Source of the DNA: Sphaerotilus natans
GTDB taxonomy: Bacteria; Pseudomonadota; Gammaproteobacteria; Burkholderiales; Burkholderiaceae_C
DNA length: 64,000 nt
Assembly: GCF_900156335.1 (NCBI RefSeq)
Contig: NZ_FTMZ01000023.1
Span: 20,823 to 84,822 of the forward strand
Direction of reading: 5' to 3'
Shown here: one piece after another, positions 9,719 to 18,770 of the stretch
Layout: the number at the start of each line of letters is the position of its first letter
Numbering within the stretch: the first letter of the stretch is position 1
The notes under the pieces: model-generated
Database searches by the model: none
Told to the model about the DNA's origin: nothing
Seen by the model: the letters and a program-made list of their open reading frames with translations, nothing else
Translations under genes and position numbers: made by a program

Positions 9719-10900
9719 ATGAGCACGCCCTCGATCCTGACCCCCTCCGGCCGTGTCCTGACCCCGCAGGAAGCGGTGGTCGACACCGCCTTCTGGCAAC
9801 TGCTGCGCCAGTTCAGCTGGGCCGGCGCGGCGCTGCATCTGCTCTACATCCCGCTGTTCCTGAGCTTCGGGGCGCGCACGCTGGCCGCCGCCAGCGTCGG
9901 CAGCGTCGGCCTGCTGGCGGTGGCCACGGTGCTGCAGCGCATCGGCCGCACGCAGGGCTCGTTCTGGGTGCTGCTGGGGGGCGTGGCGGCGCATGCGCTC
10001 TTCGGCGTGTGGTCGCTGGGCTGGGACAGCGGGCTGTGGTGGCCGCTGGTCGGGCTGCTGCCGGCCATCATCCTGCACACCCGGCTGACCGAGGACATCC
10101 GCTGGCGTGCCGCGGTCTGCCTGATCGCCGGCTGCGTGACGCTGCGCCTGGGCAGCCAGCTCGCCGCGCCGCTGCACGAGCTGCCGCCGGTGGTGCTGGA
10201 GACGCTGATGCAGGCCAATCTGCTGATGGCGCTGGTCATGCTGATGACGCTGGCCAAGGTGAGCCGCCGGCTGACCGACGAGACGACCACCCAGCTCGGC
10301 GAGCTGCTGCAGCGTGACAGCCTGACCCGGCTCGACAACCGCCGCCACTGGACGCTGCAGGCCCAGGCCCGGCTCGACGCGCGCCCGGCCGCCGGCGAGG
10401 ACGGCGAGCTGCCGCCCGAGGGCCTGCTGACCGTGGCGGTGGCCGATCTGGACGGCTTCCGGCTCATCAACGAGCGCTGCGGCCACGAGGCCGCCGACCG
10501 CTCGCTGTCGGGCATCGCCCGGGTGCTGCGCGACAACCTGCGCACCACCGACCTGGTCGGCCGCTGGGGCGACGAGGAGTTCATCGTGATGATGAGCGGG
10601 CTGGACATGCCCGAGGCCTTCGAGCGGATCGAGGCGCTGCGCAACCGCATCGCCCAGCTCGGCGTGCCGCAGGCCTACGGCCAGCTGCCGGTGTCGGCGA
10701 CGATCGGCCTGGCCGAGATCGTGCCGGGCGAGAGCCTGAGCGCGGCGATCCGCCGCGCCGAGCGCGCGCTGGTCGAGGGCAAGGGCGCTGGCGGCAACCG
10801 GGTCGTCAGCGCTCAGCCGCCGACGCCCGCCAGCAGCGGCCGGGCGGGCACGGCGCCCGAAGCCCCGGCCGTCGCGCTGACCGACGCGGCCGACGCCTGA
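9719..10900 (+). CDS. Membrane diguanylate cyclase with variant GDEEF signature
   Basis: A 393-residue GGDEF-domain protein predicted to make c-di-GMP. Residues about 35-180 form a hydrophobic module of roughly five to six membrane spans without an obvious ligand domain. The GGDEF domain follows (about 195-350): 'RDSLTRLDNRRHW', 'VADLDGFRLINERCGHEA' (Mg-binding Asp), and active-site loop 'GRWGDEEFIVM'. The signature is GDEEF instead of GG[DE]EF, an Asp replacing the second Gly. The C-terminal 40 residues are low-complexity Ala/Pro and overlap the convergent DUF2917 gene by 88 nt. Confidence 0.87.
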   Translation: MSTPSILTPSGRVLTPQEAVVDTAFWQLLRQFSWAGAALHLLYIPLFLSFGARTLAAASVGSVGLLAVATVLQRIGRTQGSFWVLLGGVAAHALFGVWSLGWDSGLWWPLVGLLPAIILHTRLTEDIRWRAAVCLIAGCVTLRLGSQLAAPLHELPPVVLETLMQANLLMALVMLMTLAKVSRRLTDETTTQLGELLQRDSLTRLDNRRHWTLQAQARLDARPAAGEDGELPPEGLLTVAVADLDGFRLINERCGHEAADRSLSGIARVLRDNLRTTDLVGRWGDEEFIVMMSGLDMPEAFERIEALRNRIAQLGVPQAYGQLPVSATIGLAEIVPGESLSAAIRRAERALVEGKGAGGNRVVSAQPPTPASSGRAGTAPEAPAVALTDAADA

Positions 10901-11175
10901 GCGGGCACCGACACCGGCGCCGGACCGAAGCTCACCGAGAAGACCGCATCGGCCGCGCCGTCGGACTCGATCACCACCGTGCCGGGACCGCACAGCGCGA
11001 TGTCCTCGCCAGCAGCAATGAAGTGATCGTCCGGATCGCCTTCCTGCGTCAGCCACAGCCGGCCGTGCTCGACCGCGATGCGCAGGATGCCGTCATGCGG
11101 ACGGCTCAGGCAGGTCACATGGCCGCGGGGCAGCACCCGGCGGGGCGAGAATGAGGGGCAAAGGTCGCTGTCCAT
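10813..11175 (-). CDS. DUF2917 domain protein
   Basis: A 120-residue protein with the DUF2917 pattern: 'GILRIAVEHGRLWLTQEGDPDDHFIAAGEDI' (quoted in two parts: GRLWLTQEGDP and DDHFIAAGEDI) and 'GPGTVVIES', a small cupin-like beta fold of unknown function. The C-terminal third is Ala/Ser/Val rich. It is transcribed divergently from the MocR-type regulator at 11343 and shares the 167-nt promoter region with it, an arrangement that suggests the regulator controls it. Its 3' end overlaps the diguanylate cyclase gene antisense. Confidence 0.8.
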   Translation of the reverse strand: MDSDLCPSFSPRRVLPRGHVTCLSRPHDGILRIAVEHGRLWLTQEGDPDDHFIAAGEDIALCGPGTVVIESDGAADAVFSVSFGPAPVSVPAQASAASVSATAGASGAVPARPLLAGVGG

Positions 11176-11342
11176 GACGGCACCTTAGGCGAGCGGGCGC
11201 GCACCGCACAGGCACACGCACCGACCAGCACAGCCGCGACAACATCGTTTCCAGCACCAACTGTTCCGGTCGGGATGACCCGAATCTGTACTGGTCGATG
11301 CGGCACACACCCCGACAGAATGGGGCTCGAACGGGATTCCTC

Positions 11343-12812
11343 ATGCCGCCGCAGCCTGCCCCTCTCCCCGCCCCCCTGCCCGCCAACGACACGCTCTATC
11401 TGCAGATCGCCGAAGGCATCGCGCAGCCGATCCGCGCCGGCACGCTGGCGCGCGGCGAGCGCATTCCGTCGGTGCGTGCGCTGGCACGCCAGCAGGGCGT
11501 GTCGCTGTCGACCGTGGTGCAGGCCTACCGCACGCTGGAGGACGCCCGGCTGATCGAGGCACGCCCGCGCTCGGGCTACTTCGTCGCCGCGCGGGTGCCG
11601 CGCCTGCCCGAGCCCGAGCCCTCGCTGCCGCCGCCCGATTCGCGCCCGGTCGATGTCAGCTCGCTGGGCGAGCAGGTGATGCGCCTGGCCACCGATCCGC
11701 GCTACATCTCCTTCGGCGCCGCCTGTCCGAGCGGCGAGCTGTTCGCGCAGGACCGGGTGCGCCGCGCGGTCAGCCGCGCCGCGCAGCGCCACCGCGCCTC
11801 GCTGTGCCGCTACCCGATCGGCCCGGGCCACGAGCTGCTGCGCCGCGCCATCGCCCGCCATGCGCTCGGTCTGGGCTGTCAGCTCGACGCCCGCGACATC
11901 CTGGTCACCAACGGCTGCCTGGAGGCGATCAGCCTGTGCCTGCGCGCAGTCACCCAGCCCGGCGACGTGGTGGCGCTGGAGTCGCCGACCTACTTCGGCT
12001 TCCTCGAGATCCTCGAGAGCATGCACCTGCGCGCGCTGGAGATCCCGACGCATCCGCGCACCGGCCTGTCGCTGGACGCGCTGCAGCTGGCCTTCGACAC
12101 TCAGCCGGTCAAGGCGGTGCTGGCGGTGCCGACGCTGTCCAACCCGCTGGGCGCCTCGATGCCGCTGGCCGAGCGCCGCCGCCTGGCGCAGATGGTGGCC
12201 GAGTGCGGCATCCCGCTGATCGAGGACGTGCTCTACAACGACCTGGCCGAACAGGACGACCGCCGCCGCGCGGTCAAGGCCTTCGACACCGGTGGCCATG
12301 TGATGATCTGCGGCTCCTTCTCGAAGACGGTGGCGCCGGGCATCCGCCTGGGCTGGGTCGAGGCCGGGCGCTGGGGCGCGCAGGTGCGCCGGCTCAAGGC
12401 GGTGCATTCGGGCGGCCACACCGAGCTGCTCGAGCTGGCGATGGCCGATCTGCTGACCCAGCCCGGCCACGGCTCGGCCTACCGCCAGCTGCGCACCACC
12501 ATCGCCGCGCGCGTGGACGAGGCGCGCGGCCTGATCGCCGAGAGCTTTCCGCGCGGCACCCGCGTGACCGATCCGGCCGGCGGCTTCATCCTGTGGATCG
12601 AGCTGCCCGGCGGGCTGGACTCGGGCGCGCTGTTCGAGGCCTGCCTGGCCGAGCACATCTGCATCGCGCCGGGCACGATGTTCAGCGCCACCGGCCGCTA
12701 CCGCCACTGCATCCGCCTGGGCGTGGGCGGGCGCTGGGACGAGACGCACCGCGCCGCGCTGCGCCGCATCGGCGAGATCGCGCGAAAGATGGCCGAGCGC
12801 GGCGCCGGATGA
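11343..12812 (+). CDS. MocR-type transcriptional regulator (GntR HTH fused to PLP aminotransferase domain)
   Basis: A 489-residue two-domain regulator. Residues about 15-85 are a GntR winged helix ('YLQIAEGI', 'GERIPSVRALARQQGVSLST', 'LEDARLIEARPRSGYFV'). Residues about 125-485 are a fold-type I aminotransferase domain with 'TNGCLEAISLCL', 'EDVLYNDLAE' and the PLP lysine in 'CGSFSKTVAPGIRLGW'. MocR proteins sense PLP or amino acid-like ligands through this domain. The ATG at 11343 is preferred to the one at 11298 because the HTH begins soon after. Its stop overlaps the next gene's ATG (ATGA). Confidence 0.92.
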   Translation: MPPQPAPLPAPLPANDTLYLQIAEGIAQPIRAGTLARGERIPSVRALARQQGVSLSTVVQAYRTLEDARLIEARPRSGYFVAARVPRLPEPEPSLPPPDSRPVDVSSLGEQVMRLATDPRYISFGAACPSGELFAQDRVRRAVSRAAQRHRASLCRYPIGPGHELLRRAIARHALGLGCQLDARDILVTNGCLEAISLCLRAVTQPGDVVALESPTYFGFLEILESMHLRALEIPTHPRTGLSLDALQLAFDTQPVKAVLAVPTLSNPLGASMPLAERRRLAQMVAECGIPLIEDVLYNDLAEQDDRRRAVKAFDTGGHVMICGSFSKTVAPGIRLGWVEAGRWGAQVRRLKAVHSGGHTELLELAMADLLTQPGHGSAYRQLRTTIAARVDEARGLIAESFPRGTRVTDPAGGFILWIELPGGLDSGALFEACLAEHICIAPGTMFSATGRYRHCIRLGVGGRWDETHRAALRRIGEIARKMAERGAG

Positions 12813-15102
12813 AGGTCGCCGTCCGAACGCTGTGCGCCTTCACCGCCAAGGCGGGCGATCTGGACGTGCGCTTCACGCCCGCGCCGACCGCGCTCGAGGG
12901 GCAGGAAGGCCATGCGGCCGTCGCCGCCCGGCGCGGCGCGAGCTACCAGCGCGAGATCAGCCTGTCGGGACAACACGGCGAGCTGCAGGTGCGCGGCCGC
13001 GCCGACGGCTTCGATCCCGATCGCGGCCGGCTCGAAGAGATCAAGACCCACCGCGGCGCCGGTGCGCTGGCCCGCCAGCCGGCCAACCACCGCGCGCTGC
13101 ACTGGGCGCAGGCGATGATCTACGGCTGGCTCATGTGCGAGCGCGACGGGCGGGCGCAGCTCGAGCTGGCCCTCGTCTACTTCGACATCGGCAGCCGCCG
13201 CGAGACGGTGTTCACCCGCACGCTCGACGCCGAGGCGCTGCGCCAGCACTTCGTCCAATGCTGCGAGGCCTATCTCGCCTGGGCGCGCAGCGAGCAGAGG
13301 CACCGCGGCGCGCGCGACGCCGCGCTGGCGGCGCTGCGCTTTCCGCACGGCGACTTCCGCACCGGCCAGCGCCCGCTGGCCGAGGCGGTCTTCCGGGTCG
13401 CGCGCGCTGGCCGCACGCTGATGGCGCAGGCGCCCACCGGCATCGGCAAGACCCTCGGCACTGTCTTCCCGCTGCTGCGCGCGATGCCCGGCCTGCAGGG
13501 CGAGCCCATCGACCGGCTGTTCTTCCTGACCGCCAAGACCTCCGGCCGCGCGCTGGCGCTCGACGCGGTGGCGACATTGCGCCGGGCCGAGCCGGCGCTG
13601 CCGCTGCGCGCGCTGGAGCTGGTCGCCCGCGAGAAGGCCTGCGAGCACCCGGACAAGGCCTGCCACGGCGAGTCCTGCCCGCTGGCGCAGGGCTCGACCG
13701 GTTGCCCGAGGCGCGCGCGGCGGCGCTGGCGGTGCCGGTCTGGGACCGCGCCGCGGTGCGCGAGCTGGCGCAGGCGCATCGCGTCTGCCCCTACTACCTC
13801 GGCCAGGAGCTGGCGCACTGGGCCGATCTGGTCATCGGCGACTACAACCACTTTCTCGATCCGAGCGCGATGCTGCACGCGCTGACCCAGCTGCACGGCT
13901 GGCGGGTGGCGCTGCTGCTCGACGAGGCGCACAACCTGGTGGACCGTGCCCGGCTGATGCACACCGGCGAGCTGGACCAGATCCGCGTACGCGGCCTGCG
14001 CCACACCGCGCCGAAGGCGCTGCGCAAGCCGCTCGACCGGCTCGAGCGCGCCTGGAAGGCGCTGAACGCCAGCGCGTCGAACGACGGTGCGGACAACGCC
14101 TACCGCGTGCTGCCCGCGCTGCCCGACGAGCTGATGGGCGCGCTGCAGCAGGCCGCCACCGCGGTGCTCGACCACCTCGCCGAGCATCCGACCACGGTGG
14201 ACGCGAGCCTGCAGGGCTTCCTGTTCGACGCGCTGCACCTGACGAAGCTGGCCGAGGGCTTCGGACCGCATTCGCTGTGCGACCTGAGCCGCTCGCGCGA
14301 CGGGCGCACCTCGGTGCTGTGCCTGCGCAATGTGGTGCCGGCGCCCTTCCTGGGCCCGCGCTGGGCGGCGGCGCACACCGCGACGCTGTTCTCGGCGACG
14401 CTGCAGCCGCCGGCCTTCCACCGCGAGCTGCTCGGGCTGCCGGAGCGCACCGCCTGGATCGACGTGGACTCGCCCTTCGAGCGCACGCAGCTCGACATCC
14501 ACATCGCCCGCGACATCTCGACGCGCTGGCAGCACCGCGACGCCTCGGTGGCGCCGATCGCGGCCCGCATCGGCGCGCAGCACGCCGCGCGGCCGGGCAA
14601 CTACCTCGCCTTCTTCAGCAGCTTCGACTACCTCGACCGGGTGGCCGCCGCCTTCGAGGCCGCGCACCCCGAGGTGCCGGTCTGGCGCCAGGCCCGGCGC
14701 ATGAGCGAGGCCGAGCAGGCCGACTTTCTGGCCCGCTTCGTCGCGGGCGGGCGCGGCGTGGGCTTCGCGGTGCTGGGCGGGGCCTTCTCGGAGGGCATCG
14801 ATCTGCCCGGCGACCGGCTGATCGGCGCCTTCATCGCCACGCTGGGCCTGCCGCAGGTCAATCCGGTCAACGAGCAGATCCGCCAGCGCCTGGACACGCT
14901 GGTCAGCCGCGACACCGGCAGCGGCTTCGACTGCACCTACCTCTACCCCGGCCTGCAGAAGGTGGTGCAGGCCGCCGGCCGGGTGATCCGCACGCCCGAG
15001 GACCGCGGCGTGGTGCACCTGATCGACGACCGCTTCGGACGGGCCGAGGTGCGCGCGCTGCTGCCGCGCTGGTGGGGGCTGGGGACGGGATCAGCCAGAT
15101 GA
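12809..15102 (+). pseudogene. PD-(D/E)XK nuclease-DinG/XPD-type helicase, frameshifted near 13694
   Basis: One long gene split between two frames. Frame 1 (12809 to about 13693): an N-terminal nuclease-like domain with Asp66 (GRADGFD) and Glu77-Ile-Lys79 (EEIKT), then Walker A APTGIGKT (about 208-215). The second frame continues from about 13693 to 15102: DEAH box 'LLLDEAHNLV', 'LFSATL', 'GGAFSEGIDLPGD' and the 'QAAGRVIRTPEDRG' motif VI. The XPD-type Fe-S cysteines fall on both sides of the break (C..C..CPLAQG before; VCPYY after). Homologues read smoothly through 'LAQGFYDRLPEAR', so a net loss of 1 nt modulo 3 (for example 4 nt) at 13691-13700 is likely. It is either a recent inactivation or an assembly error. 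It overlaps the MocR gene by 4 nt. Confidence 0.85.
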
Positions 15103-16413
15103 CAGCACAAGCACCGCCCGGAAATCGTTGACGTTGGTGAAGGTCGGCCCGGTAACCACCAAGTCTCCGAGCGCGGCGAAGTAGCCGTGCGCATCGTGGC
15201 GGTCCAGGTGATCGTCGATGCGCAGGCCGAGCGCTGTACCCCGCACCAGCGTGTCAGGCCCGACCCAGGCGCCGGCGTTGTCGTCAAGGCCGTCGATGCC
15301 ATCGGTGTCCGCCGCCAGACCCCAGATGCCGGGCGCGCCACCCAGCGCCTGCGCCAGCCCGAGACAGAACTCGCCCGCCCGGCCTCCGCGCCCCAACACC
15401 TTCCCCGGGGCGGTCGCACGGACCGTCACCGTGGTTTCACCACCGGACAGCAGCACGCAGGGCGAGCGGAACGGCTGGCCCCGCTGCGCCACCGACCGCG
15501 CGATCGCAGCGTGCATCCGGCCAATGTCGCGCGATTCGCCCTCGATGCCGTCGCCCAGGATGTGGGCCTCCAGTCCCATGGCGCGCGCCCGTTCAGCGGC
15601 GGCCTCCAGCGACTGCCACGGGGTGGCGATGATGCGCGTCTCGACCCGCGCCCAGTGCGCTGCGCCGGGCTTGGGCGTCTCCAGCGTGCCGGTCTCCAGC
15701 GCCCGCAGCACCTCAGGCGGCAGGTCGATGGCGTGACGCCGGATCACCCCCAGCGCCTCGGTGCAGCTCGACGGATCGGGCACGGTCGGCCCGCTGCCGA
15801 TGACCGCCGGATCGTCGCCCGGCACGTCGCTGATCGCCAGCGTGAGCACGCGCGCGGGCGCACAGGCCATGGCCAGCCGACCGCCCTTGATGCGCGACAG
15901 GTGCTTGCGCACGACGTTCATCTCGTCGATGGGCGCCCCGCTGCGCAGGAGCTGGCGGTTGATGCGCTGCTTGTCCGCCAGGCTCAACCCCTCGGCCGGG
16001 AGCGTCAGCAGCGACGACGCCCCCCCGGACATCAGGCACAGTACCAGGTCATCGGCCGACAGCCCGCGCACCGCCGCAAGCAGTTCACCCGACGCCACCA
16101 TGCCGGCTTCATCCGGCACGGGATGGGCGGCCTCCAGCACGCGGATGCGCGCCAGCAGGTCGGCTGGCCGGGGCGGCGTGTGGTCGTAGCGCGTGACGAC
16201 CACGCCGGACAAGGGCGCCGCGCGGGGCCACGCCGCCTCCACCGCCTGGGCCATCGCCGCCGCCGCCTTGCCGGCGCCGATCACCACCGTCCGCCCGCGT
16301 GGTGGCTCGGGCAGGTGCGCCGCCAGCACCCGCTCGGGTTGCGCCCGAGCGACCGCGGCCTCGAACAAGGCCTGCAGCCACAGCGCGACCTGCTGGGGCT
16401 CAGGCCACGACAT
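15091..16413 (-). CDS. Glycerate 2-kinase (MOFRL/TtuD family)
   Basis: A 440-residue class II glycerate kinase, historically also annotated hydroxypyruvate reductase TtuD. It phosphorylates D-glycerate with ATP to 2-phosphoglycerate. Motifs: 'VVIGAGKAAAAMA' near residue 45, 'VLCLMSGGASSLL', 'NVVRKHLSRIKGGRLA', 'SDVPGDDPAVIGSGPT', 'LLSGGETTVTV' and the C-terminal MOFRL-like block 'ADTDGIDG' and 'TGPTFTNVND'. Its start lies inside the 3' end of the hydroxyacid dehydrogenase gene (14-nt overlap), and its 3' end overlaps the convergent helicase gene by 12 nt. It is the last gene of the catabolic cluster and feeds C3 units to lower glycolysis. Confidence 0.92.
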   Translation of the reverse strand: MSWPEPQQVALWLQALFEAAVARAQPERVLAAHLPEPPRGRTVVIGAGKAAAAMAQAVEAAWPRAAPLSGVVVTRYDHTPPRPADLLARIRVLEAAHPVPDEAGMVASGELLAAVRGLSADDLVLCLMSGGASSLLTLPAEGLSLADKQRINRQLLRSGAPIDEMNVVRKHLSRIKGGRLAMACAPARVLTLAISDVPGDDPAVIGSGPTVPDPSSCTEALGVIRRHAIDLPPEVLRALETGTLETPKPGAAHWARVETRIIATPWQSLEAAAERARAMGLEAHILGDGIEGESRDIGRMHAAIARSVAQRGQPFRSPCVLLSGGETTVTVRATAPGKVLGRGGRAGEFCLGLAQALGGAPGIWGLAADTDGIDGLDDNAGAWVGPDTLVRGTALGLRIDDHLDRHDAHGYFAALGDLVVTGPTFTNVNDFRAVLVLSSG

Positions 16414-17353
16414 GGACCGGGGCGCCGCGCTGGAAGGCGTCGATGTTGTCGATGAGCTGGTCGGCGAGCGCCTGCACCGCTTCGTCGCTGGCCCAGGCCA
16501 CGTGCGGCGTCAGGATGAAGTCGGGGCGGTCCAGCAGCGCCATGAACGGGTGGTCCAGCGCCGGTGGCTCGCCCGCCACCACGTCGAACGCCGCGCCGGA
16601 GAGCTGACCCGCCGCCAGCGCCGGGCCGACGGCGGCTTCGTCCACGAGTCCGCCGCGCGCCGTGTTGACCAGCAACGGTGCGCGGCGCATCGCGGCGAAC
16701 TCGGCCGCGCCGATCATGTGGCGCGTCGACGGCAGCAGCGGGCAGTGCAGCGTGATCACGTCCGACACCGCCAGCACCTGCTCGAACGGCGTGTACAGCG
16801 TGCCCATGTCGGAACGCCCCTTGAACGCCGACATCAGCACCCGCATCCCCAGGGCGCGCCCGATGCTGGCCACCGCCTGACCGAGCACACCATCCCCGAT
16901 GACCCCCAGCGTCGAGCCGGCCAGGTCGCGGATCGGGTGGTCGAAGAAGCAGAACTGCCCGGCGGCCTGCCAGCGCCCGGCCCGCACGGCGTCGCGGTAG
17001 GCGCAGATGCTCCGGCGCAGCGCGAAGATCAAGGCGAAGGTGTGCTCCGGCACCGTGTTCACGGCGTAGTTCCGGATGTTGCTGACCACGATGCCCCGGG
17101 CGCGGCAGGCGGCCAGGTCGATGTTGTCGGTGCCGGTGGCGGCCACGGCGATGAAGCGCAGGTTGGGCGCGGCGTCGAGCGCCTGCGCGTCGAGACGGAC
17201 CTTGTTGACGATGACGACCTGCGCGTCGGCGATGCGTTCGGCCACGTCGGCGGGGGCGGTGCGGCCGTGACAGACGAGGGTGTGCGTGAATCCGGGTTCA
17301 CGCAGCCGGGTCTGCGGCGACAGGGTGTCGCGGTCGAGGAAGACGATGTTCAT
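16400..17353 (-). CDS. D-2-hydroxyacid dehydrogenase (glycerate/hydroxypyruvate reductase type)
   Basis: A 317-residue NAD(P)-dependent D-2-hydroxyacid dehydrogenase. Landmarks: 'VAATGTDNIDL' (substrate-site Gly/Asn region), Rossmann motif 'LGVIGDGVLGQAVA' (GxGxxG with Asp in place of the second residue), catalytic Arg in 'VNTARGGLVDE', Glu in 'AFDVVAGEPP' and His in 'LTPHVAWAS'. The ATG at 17353 gives MNIVFLDRD; the longer upstream reading has no family support. Adjacent to glycerate kinase, it most likely interconverts hydroxypyruvate or glyoxylate with glycerate/glycolate, but this is inferred from context. Confidence 0.9.
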   Translation of the reverse strand: MNIVFLDRDTLSPQTRLREPGFTHTLVCHGRTAPADVAERIADAQVVIVNKVRLDAQALDAAPNLRFIAVAATGTDNIDLAACRARGIVVSNIRNYAVNTVPEHTFALIFALRRSICAYRDAVRAGRWQAAGQFCFFDHPIRDLAGSTLGVIGDGVLGQAVASIGRALGMRVLMSAFKGRSDMGTLYTPFEQVLAVSDVITLHCPLLPSTRHMIGAAEFAAMRRAPLLVNTARGGLVDEAAVGPALAAGQLSGAAFDVVAGEPPALDHPFMALLDRPDFILTPHVAWASDEAVQALADQLIDNIDAFQRGAPVHVVA

Positions 17354-17363
17354 GGTGGGTGCG

Positions 17364-18326
17364 TCAGTCCGCCTGGATGTTCTTGGCCTTGATGACACCG
17401 GCCCACAGGTCCAGCTCGCTCTGCACGAAGCTGCCCAGCGCTTTGGGATCCATGTAGGTGGCGAATGCGCCCTGGTCATTCACCTTCTTGCGGTAGGTCT
17501 CGCTCTCGACGATGGTCTTGATCTCGGCCGACAGGCGCGCCACGACCGGCGCGGGCGTCCCGGCGGGTGCGAACACCGCGAACCACGAGTCCACCTCGTA
17601 CCCGGGCAGCCCCGCCTCGGCGGAGGTCGGCACGTTGGCCAGCGACGGGTGGCGCTGCTTGCCGGTGTAGGCCAGGGCCTTCAACTTGCCGCTGGCGATG
17701 TGCCCGATGACCGAAGGGGGCGTCGTCACGAACATGTCCACCTGACCGCCCAGCAGGTCATTGACCGCCGGCCCCGCCCCCTTGTACGGGACATGCGTCA
17801 GCGGCACCTTGGCCTGCTGCTCGAACAGCTCGCCCGCGATGTGCTGGATCGAGCCGTTGCCGGACGAGGCGTAGAACAAGCCCTTGCCGTTCTTCTTGCC
17901 CAGCGCGATGAACTCCTGCAGGTTGCTCACCGGGATCGCGCCCGACACGGCGATGACATGCGGCGCGCGCATCACCAGTGCCACCGGAACGAAGTCCCTG
18001 GGACTCCACCGGATCTGCGGGAACAGGGCCGGGTTGCCGACGTGGTAGCCCGAGTACTGCATCAGCAGCGTGTAGCCATCAGGCTTGGCGCGGGCGACGG
18101 CCTCGGTGCCGAGGTTGCCGGCCGCCCCCGCCTTGTTGTCGATGACGATGGGCTGGCCCAGCGCCTTGCTCAGCGGCTCGCCGATCAGGCGTGCGCTCAG
18201 GTCGGTCGAGCCACCGGGCGAACTCGGCACGACCAGGGTGATCGGGCGATCAGGCCAGGTCTGGGCCTGGGCAGCCACGCAGGCCAGTGTCACGGCAGCC
18301 ACCAGGGCGATTTTTTTGGAGGTCAT
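17364..18326 (-). CDS. Bug/TctC-family periplasmic substrate-binding protein
   Basis: A 320-residue tripartite tricarboxylate transporter receptor. The first 21 residues are a signal peptide (MTSKKIALVAAVTLACVAAQA, cut after AQA). The mature part carries the typical 'WPDRPITLVVPSSPGGSTDLSAR', 'VIDNKAGAAGNLGTEAVA' and 'HVPYKGAGPAVNDLLGGQVDMF' blocks (each quoted in abbreviated form elsewhere). Such proteins bind carboxylates; ligand not predictable. No tctA/tctB genes are adjacent, as is usual for orphan Bug receptors in Burkholderiales. It probably captures the carboxylic acid degraded by the surrounding enzymes. Its stop codon lies 10 nt upstream of the dehydrogenase start. Confidence 0.93.
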   Translation of the reverse strand: MTSKKIALVAAVTLACVAAQAQTWPDRPITLVVPSSPGGSTDLSARLIGEPLSKALGQPIVIDNKAGAAGNLGTEAVARAKPDGYTLLMQYSGYHVGNPALFPQIRWSPRDFVPVALVMRAPHVIAVSGAIPVSNLQEFIALGKKNGKGLFYASSGNGSIQHIAGELFEQQAKVPLTHVPYKGAGPAVNDLLGGQVDMFVTTPPSVIGHIASGKLKALAYTGKQRHPSLANVPTSAEAGLPGYEVDSWFAVFAPAGTPAPVVARLSAEIKTIVESETYRKKVNDQGAFATYMDPKALGSFVQSELDLWAGVIKAKNIQAD

Positions 18327-18377
18327 GGGGGTTGTCTCCTCGGAGGACTCGAGACCCGTACGGCGCGTCAGGCCCGA

Positions 18378-18770
18378 TCAGGCCGGCTCGGACAGCTCGA
18401 TCAGGTTGAAATCCGGGTCGCGCACATAGACCGAGCGGATCTTCTGTGTCGCGCCAGTGCGCAGGACTGGACCTTCGACAATCGGCCAGTTCGCTGCGGC
18501 CAGCCGCTCGATCACCTGTGCCAGCGGGATGGCCGCGATGAAGCACAGGTCCAGCGCACCGGGCACCGGCAGGTGGGCCTTGGGCTCGAACTCGCTGCCC
18601 TGCACATGCAGGTTGATCTTCTGGTGGCCGAACTTGAACGCCTGACGCTCCACCGGGGGCGTGCCACCGACGAAGGTTTCCAGTTGCATGCCGAGTACGC
18701 GGGTGTAGAAGTCCACGCAGGCCTCGCGGCGGGAGGTGGTCAGGACAAGGTGGTCGAGGTGGTCGATCAT
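18378..18770 (-). CDS. VOC family (glyoxalase/extradiol-type) protein
   Basis: A 130-residue single VOC fold protein built from two beta-alpha-beta3 modules: 'HLDHLVLTTSRREACVDFYTRVLG' (His metal ligand; first module) and 'IPLAQVIERLAAANWPIVEGP' plus 'SVYVRDPDFNLIELSE' (C-terminal Glu ligand). Metal site His/Glu pattern is retained. Close relatives are annotated as glyoxalase-like or fosfomycin-resistance-like but are mostly uncharacterised; an epimerase or dioxygenase role within the pathway is equally possible. The start overlaps the end of the lyase gene by 4 nt (ATGA). Confidence 0.85.
   Translation of the reverse strand: MIDHLDHLVLTTSRREACVDFYTRVLGMQLETFVGGTPPVERQAFKFGHQKINLHVQGSEFEPKAHLPVPGALDLCFIAAIPLAQVIERLAAANWPIVEGPVLRTGATQKIRSVYVRDPDFNLIELSEPA

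Noticed and set aside
11804..13885. 693-codon plus-strand frame as one protein
   Set aside because: Its first part is the shifted shadow of the MocR gene; only codons from 12809 onward are genuine (first half of the helicase).
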